Positions 60,723 through 64,000 of a DNA stretch of 64,000 bases are shown here, piece by piece; within the stretch, counting starts at the first letter, position 1; each line of letters starts with the position of its first letter. Made by a program: the position numbers and the translations under genes. Under the pieces are notes generated by a model. That model ran no database searches and had not been told where the DNA came from. It worked only from the letters and a program-made list of their open reading frames with translations. The stretch comes from Agromyces mariniharenae (GTDB lineage Bacteria; Actinomycetota; Actinomycetes; Actinomycetales; Microbacteriaceae): assembly GCF_008122505.1 (NCBI RefSeq), contig NZ_VSSB01000001.1:604891-668890 (forward strand), given 5' to 3'.

Positions 60723-61669
60723 GGCGCCCCCAGCAGCTCAGGCAGTCGTGCCGCGGCGGCGTCGGCGAGCCGGGCGGCGCGATCGGGATCGCTCGCCCCA
60801 TCGGCGATCACGACCCCGTAGCGGAGCGCCAGCGTCGCCCTGGGCTCGACGACGTGTTCCTCGCTGAAGAACGGCGCGGGGCACAGGCACGCGAACTCCT
60901 CGCTGCGCGCGAACCACTGCGGCGGGTGCTGCAGGTTGGCGGGGTCGTCGACCATCACGATCGTGGACGCGGCATCCGTCTCGTCATGGCGGCCGCTGAA
61001 GCCCATCCAGGGCGCGCGCGTGCCGCGCAGCTCGTCGCCGCCGACGACGCCCGGCGCGATGAGCTGCCCGCCGGTGAACGAGCGCGGGCCGCGCCAGAAC
61101 AGGCCGCCGTAGCCCGCATTCTCGCGTCCGCGGGTCGTGGGCGATCCGATCGGGATCGGGCGCTCGGTCGTGTTCGTGAGGCGCGTCGCGAAGCCGAGCA
61201 GCCACGCGTCGTCGTCGAGCACGGATGCCGCGAGCATCCGTTGCTCGTCGAAGATCGCCTCGCCCGCCTGCGTCATCCACTCGAGGCGCTCGACGACGCG
61301 CGCGGTGTCGGCCTCGGGGGCGACGCGCCCCGCGGCATCCGTCGCCTCGTCGGACGCGAACGCGACGTGCCGCTGCTCGCCGTTGTTCGGCAGCTGCACG
61401 TAGCCCTCGCCGCGTACGAAGGTGGGACCGCCCCAGAAGTTCTCGTCGCCGACGACCGGCAGCGACCAGGCGATGCCCTTGTGCCAGACGTGGTCGTGCG
61501 GACGGTAGAGCGAGACGAGCTCGCCGCCGAGCGTGCGGATCGGGCTGAGGTACGGCCGCGGCGACTCGGAGGTCGGGTGGTCGGGGCGGAACACGTACTC
61601 GGCGAGCACCGCGTCGCCCGCGCGCAGGAGGAATCGATCGCCGGCCTCGTCGAAGCGGATGTCGGTCAT
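60719..61669 (-). CDS. DUF6807 (PmoA-like) protein
   Basis: 316-aa cytosolic protein of the family often named PmoA-like, which is unrelated in function to methane oxygenase. RPYLSPIRTLGGELVSLYRPHDHVWHKGIAWSLPVVGDENFWGGPTFVRG is the conserved core, with HDHxxHKG His residues. NAGYGGLFWRGPRSFTGGQLIAPG follows. GAAGGAG precedes the ATG at 61669. It is commonly encoded with Gfo/Idh oxidoreductases in sugar operons, as here; no reaction is established. It is the first gene of the four-gene operon. Confidence 0.88.
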   Translation of the reverse strand: MTDIRFDEAGDRFLLRAGDAVLAEYVFRPDHPTSESPRPYLSPIRTLGGELVSLYRPHDHVWHKGIAWSLPVVGDENFWGGPTFVRGEGYVQLPNNGEQRHVAFASDEATDAAGRVAPEADTARVVERLEWMTQAGEAIFDEQRMLAASVLDDDAWLLGFATRLTNTTERPIPIGSPTTRGRENAGYGGLFWRGPRSFTGGQLIAPGVVGGDELRGTRAPWMGFSGRHDETDAASTIVMVDDPANLQHPPQWFARSEEFACLCPAPFFSEEHVVEPRATLALRYGVVIADGASDPDRAARLADAAAARLPELLGAP

Positions 61670-61715
61670 CGGTCTCCTTCGGGTTCGTCCTCGATCCGTG
61701 CGCTCCCGAGCTCCG

Positions 61716-61739
61716 TTGGGAAAGCGTTATCCAAGCGTA
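61716..61739 (-). promoter_or_regulatory. Operator abutting the -10 of the DUF6807 operon
   Basis: TTGGGAAAGCGTTATCCAA (61716-61734) is an imperfect palindrome. On the minus strand it runs directly on from a TACGCT -10-like hexamer (61734-61739, sharing one base). This is the same arrangement as at 57826 and 35959. No good -35 is visible. The rest of the 137-bp gap is empty. Confidence 0.55.
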
Positions 61740-61806
61740 CACGGTCACCCGCGCGAGCGCGCGCGACGTCGATGCGTCCTCGATCGACGGTACCGAAGTG
61801 CCGAAG

Positions 61807-63165
61807 TTAGGGCGTCACCGCCCAAGGCGACTCGCACGGACCGGTCGGCGACCCGTTGAGGATCGGACGGAGGATCGGCGCCAACGCCTTCCCGACCTCC
61901 AGCACGGCCTCGCCCGTCGGGCCGTCGGCGTTCCCCAGCAGCACCAGGACCGCCCCCGTCTGCGGGTAGTACGCGAGGTTCGTGCCGTACCCCGGCTCGG
62001 CGCCGGCATGGGAGACGCTGAGGACGCAGCCGGTGGCCTCGTCGAACTCGACGCCGGCGCCGAGGCCGTAGCTCGCCCCGCTCCGGCCGAAGTTCGGCGC
62101 GAGGTCGGACCACCGCTGGGCCTGCAGCTCGGGCGTCACCCCCGCGCCCTCGCCGAGGGCCTCGCCCCACGCGTGCAGGTCGTCGAGCGTCGACACCATG
62201 CCGCCACCGGCCCAGCTCTGGCCGTTCGACCAGTCGACGGTGTCGACGGGCGATCCGAGCGCCGGGCAGAAGACGGAGTACCCGTGGGTGAGCGGCGCCG
62301 TGACCTGGCCGTCGGGCGCGAACCGGCTGCGGTCCATGCCGAACGGCTCGGTGATGCGGTCGTGGATGAGCGTGGCGAGGTCGGTGCCGGTCACCTGCTC
62401 GAGGATGCCGCCGAGCAGGTAGTAGTTCGTGTTGGAGTACTCGAATCCCTCGCCTGGCGCGAAGTCGGCTCGCGGCGTCGCCGCGCCGATCGCGATGAGC
62501 TCGTCGGGGGTCGGAATCCCATGCGGGTCGGCGCAGATGCGATCGACCTGCGCCCGCCCGGACTCGCCGATGCCGCTCGACTGGTTCAGCAGCATCCGCA
62601 CCGTGATGCTCGACGCCTCGGGGAAGTCGGGGTACCACCGGTCGAGCGTGTCGTCGAGGCCCACGTCGAACCCGGCCTCGCCGATCACCTGCATCATGAC
62701 GGTACTGACAATGGTCTTGGTGATGCTGCCGATCTTCTGCTGGTGGTCGGGGCCGATCGGCTCCCCCGTGCCGACCTCGGCCTCCCCGCGGTCCGTCACC
62801 CACTCGCCCTCGCCGGGGATCCACACCCCGACGATGACGCCCGGCATCCCGGATGCCGCGAACCCCTCGTCGACCGCCGCTTCGAGTTCCGCGACCAGCT
62901 CGGGGTCGAGCGAGCCGGACTCCGCGGCGGGCGATTCGGTGGCGGACGGGGACGGCTGCGCGGCATCCGACACGGAGCCCTGCGACCCCGACCAGATCGT
63001 CACCGCGATGACGACGATCGCGACGACCGCGATGACGATTCCGGTCCACAGCAGCGCCCGGCGCCTCGGTCTCGCGCCGGGCGGCCGGCCTCCTTCGGAA
63101 TCCCCGTCGGGCGGCGGAACGTCGCGCCCGGCGCCGTGGCCATCGGGTGCCGTCGGCTGGCTCAT
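61807..63165 (-). CDS. Membrane-anchored serine hydrolase (beta-lactamase/DD-peptidase fold)
   Basis: 452-aa protein. A Pro/Gly/Arg-rich cytoplasmic tail (1-36) is followed by one membrane helix (~38-57) and a Ser/Ala-rich linker. The catalytic domain has SxxK at Ser147-Lys150 (GSITKTIVS), YSN in FEYSNTNYYLLGGILEQ, and a C-terminal HAGAEPGYGTNLAYYP motif in the KTG position. This is the class C beta-lactamase/D-alanyl-D-alanine carboxypeptidase type. It acts outside the membrane on peptidoglycan or an ester or amide substrate. TAGCAT lies 5 bp before the ATG at 63165, suggesting a leaderless mRNA. There is no clear link to the sugar operons. Confidence 0.88.
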   Translation of the reverse strand: MSQPTAPDGHGAGRDVPPPDGDSEGGRPPGARPRRRALLWTGIVIAVVAIVVIAVTIWSGSQGSVSDAAQPSPSATESPAAESGSLDPELVAELEAAVDEGFAASGMPGVIVGVWIPGEGEWVTDRGEAEVGTGEPIGPDHQQKIGSITKTIVSTVMMQVIGEAGFDVGLDDTLDRWYPDFPEASSITVRMLLNQSSGIGESGRAQVDRICADPHGIPTPDELIAIGAATPRADFAPGEGFEYSNTNYYLLGGILEQVTGTDLATLIHDRITEPFGMDRSRFAPDGQVTAPLTHGYSVFCPALGSPVDTVDWSNGQSWAGGGMVSTLDDLHAWGEALGEGAGVTPELQAQRWSDLAPNFGRSGASYGLGAGVEFDEATGCVLSVSHAGAEPGYGTNLAYYPQTGAVLVLLGNADGPTGEAVLEVGKALAPILRPILNGSPTGPCESPWAVTP

Positions 63166-63227
63166 GGTGGATGCTACCGCGCCGCGATCGCGGTGCTGAA
63201 GGAACCTCATGGCCCCGGTCCGGGGGG

Positions 63228-64000
63228 TCAGGCGACGTCGCTCGAACCGCGTTCGAGCTCGAGCGGGCGTTCGCGTCCGGCGACCCGCGTGGTCGGCCAG
63301 CGCGGATCGATCGTGAGCACCTCGAAGCCGGACGCCCCGTGCAGCACGGTGTCCTCCACCTTCGCGCCCGGCGCGGTGGGGTTCCACGCGAACGCCTGGC
63401 CCGCGTGCACCACGTCGGCGATGCCCGGCACCGCACGGGGGTCGCGGCCGGAGTAGCCGGCGGCGCCGCCCTGATGGTGGCGCCGCCACTCCTCGGGGTC
63501 GAAGCCGTTGGCCGCGTAGGCGGCGGTGCCGGACGCGAACACGTCGCCGAGCGTGGCGCCCGGCACGGTGGCGTCGAGGAACGCCGACTCGACCTCGAGG
63601 ATGCGGCGCGCGGCATCCGCCTCGCCCGGATCGACCGGCCCGAACCGCACCCAGCGCGTCGCGTTCGCGATGAGCCCGTGCCGGCGTCCGCAGACGACGA
63701 GCATGGCCCGGTCGCCGAGCGCCGCGTCGGTGGGCAGCGGATGCCGGTGGGCGAGCCGTGACCGTCCGGCGACGAGCGTCACGAGGGGGTCGATGCCGCG
63801 TGCCACGAGGTCGCCCGCGAGCCGTGACGCCACGGCGCGCTCGGGGTCGGGCGGGACCGCGGCGAGCGCGGCATCCGTCAGCACCTCGGCCACCTCGCGG
63901 CCGAGCGCGCGGTACCGGGCGAGCTCGGCCGGCAGCAGGCACGCCCGCGCGGCCCGCAGCTCGGCGGCGACGTCGGCCTCCTCGAGGTCGGCGATGCCGG
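63228..64000 (-). CDS. M24-family metallopeptidase (partial)
   Basis: The C-terminal ~256 residues of a creatinase/aminopeptidase-P-type protein; the N-terminus lies beyond the right edge, and the frame stays open to base 64000. RMLEVESAFLDATVPGATLGDVF-like helices precede the HHQGGAAGYSGRDPRA metal-site segment. ADVVHAGQAFAWNPTAPGAKVEDTVLHG is the pita-bread-fold ligand region typical of M24. A GTG inside the frame at 63893 was not taken as the start because coding continues upstream. It may cleave Xaa-Pro peptides or related amides. Confidence 0.8.
   Translation of the reverse strand, partial: GIADLEEADVAAELRAARACLLPAELARYRALGREVAEVLTDAALAAVPPDPERAVASRLAGDLVARGIDPLVTLVAGRSRLAHRHPLPTDAALGDRAMLVVCGRRHGLIANATRWVRFGPVDPGEADAARRILEVESAFLDATVPGATLGDVFASGTAAYAANGFDPEEWRRHHQGGAAGYSGRDPRAVPGIADVVHAGQAFAWNPTAPGAKVEDTVLHGASGFEVLTIDPRWPTTRVAGRERPLELERGSSDVA

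Noticed and set aside
60719..61669. Particulate methane monooxygenase subunit, suggested by the PmoA-like name
   Set aside because: The protein is soluble, lacks membrane helices and belongs to DUF6807; the name is a family label only.
1..64000. CRISPR arrays, tRNA/rRNA genes, phage or plasmid genes
   Set aside because: No regularly spaced direct repeats, tRNA-like cloverleaf or conserved rRNA segment, integrase, transposase or replication protein was recognised.

Overview
The window is very G+C-rich, with dense overlapping operons, several leaderless-looking starts and frequent GGATGCC/GGCATCC words. It most resembles a plant-litter-degrading actinobacterium of the Microbacteriaceae (Agromyces- or Microbacterium-like). 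That placement is inferred from protein style and base composition. No rRNA, tRNA, CRISPR array, transposase or phage gene was recognised.

Most of the window is a mosaic of sugar-utilisation loci, each pairing a regulator and/or ABC importer with glycoside hydrolases. (1) 1-757 is a partial drug-efflux transporter. (2) 948-12061 holds a ROK repressor diverging from a solute-binding protein, two permeases, a GH3 beta-xylosidase/glucosidase and a large secreted CE4-GH10 xylanase. (3) 12198-12816 is a frameshifted DUF4232 lipoprotein. (4) 12855-23467 is a xylose/alpha-xyloside locus: two LacI regulators, a GH31 alpha-xylosidase, an ABC importer, and divergent xylA-xylB. (5) 23582-23863 is a small repeat protein. 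(6) 23904-31797 is a tandem triplet of DUF4062-STAND NTPase-helical repeat proteins. Each has its own near-identical promoter. This is the most unusual part of the window. (7) 32023-35875 (minus) is GH42 beta-galactosidase, ThuA-like protein and glycerate kinase. (8) 36195-39480 is an ABC importer. (9) 39514-42145 holds an esterase and a cyclic-nucleotide-sensor/flavoprotein fusion. (10) 42262-50068 is an AraC regulator diverging from a DUF5107-TPR protein, a cellulase-like protein and a GH35 beta-galactosidase. (11) 50075-57775 (minus) is a fucosidase/sulfatase operon with its importer and a YesL-like protein. (12) 57948-61669 (minus) is a GH43-like protein, Gfo/Idh/MocA oxidoreductase, cupin and DUF6807 (PmoA-like) protein. 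(13) 61807-64000 holds a beta-lactamase-fold hydrolase and a partial M24 peptidase.

How the genes work together: one large xylanase is secreted. Four lipoprotein-dependent importers take up oligosaccharides, and mostly cytosolic exo-enzymes (GH3, GH31, GH42, GH35, GH29, sulfatase) finish the breakdown. None of the four importers has an ATPase gene here, so a shared MsiK-type ATPase elsewhere is likely. Three regulatory circuits can be read from the DNA. An AraC-type site module is duplicated at 36090-36153 and 43145-43208. A palindromic operator abuts the -10 box at 35959, 57826 and 61716, with no cognate regulator beside it. LacI-type TCGAAGCGCTTCGA operators flank the xylose locus.
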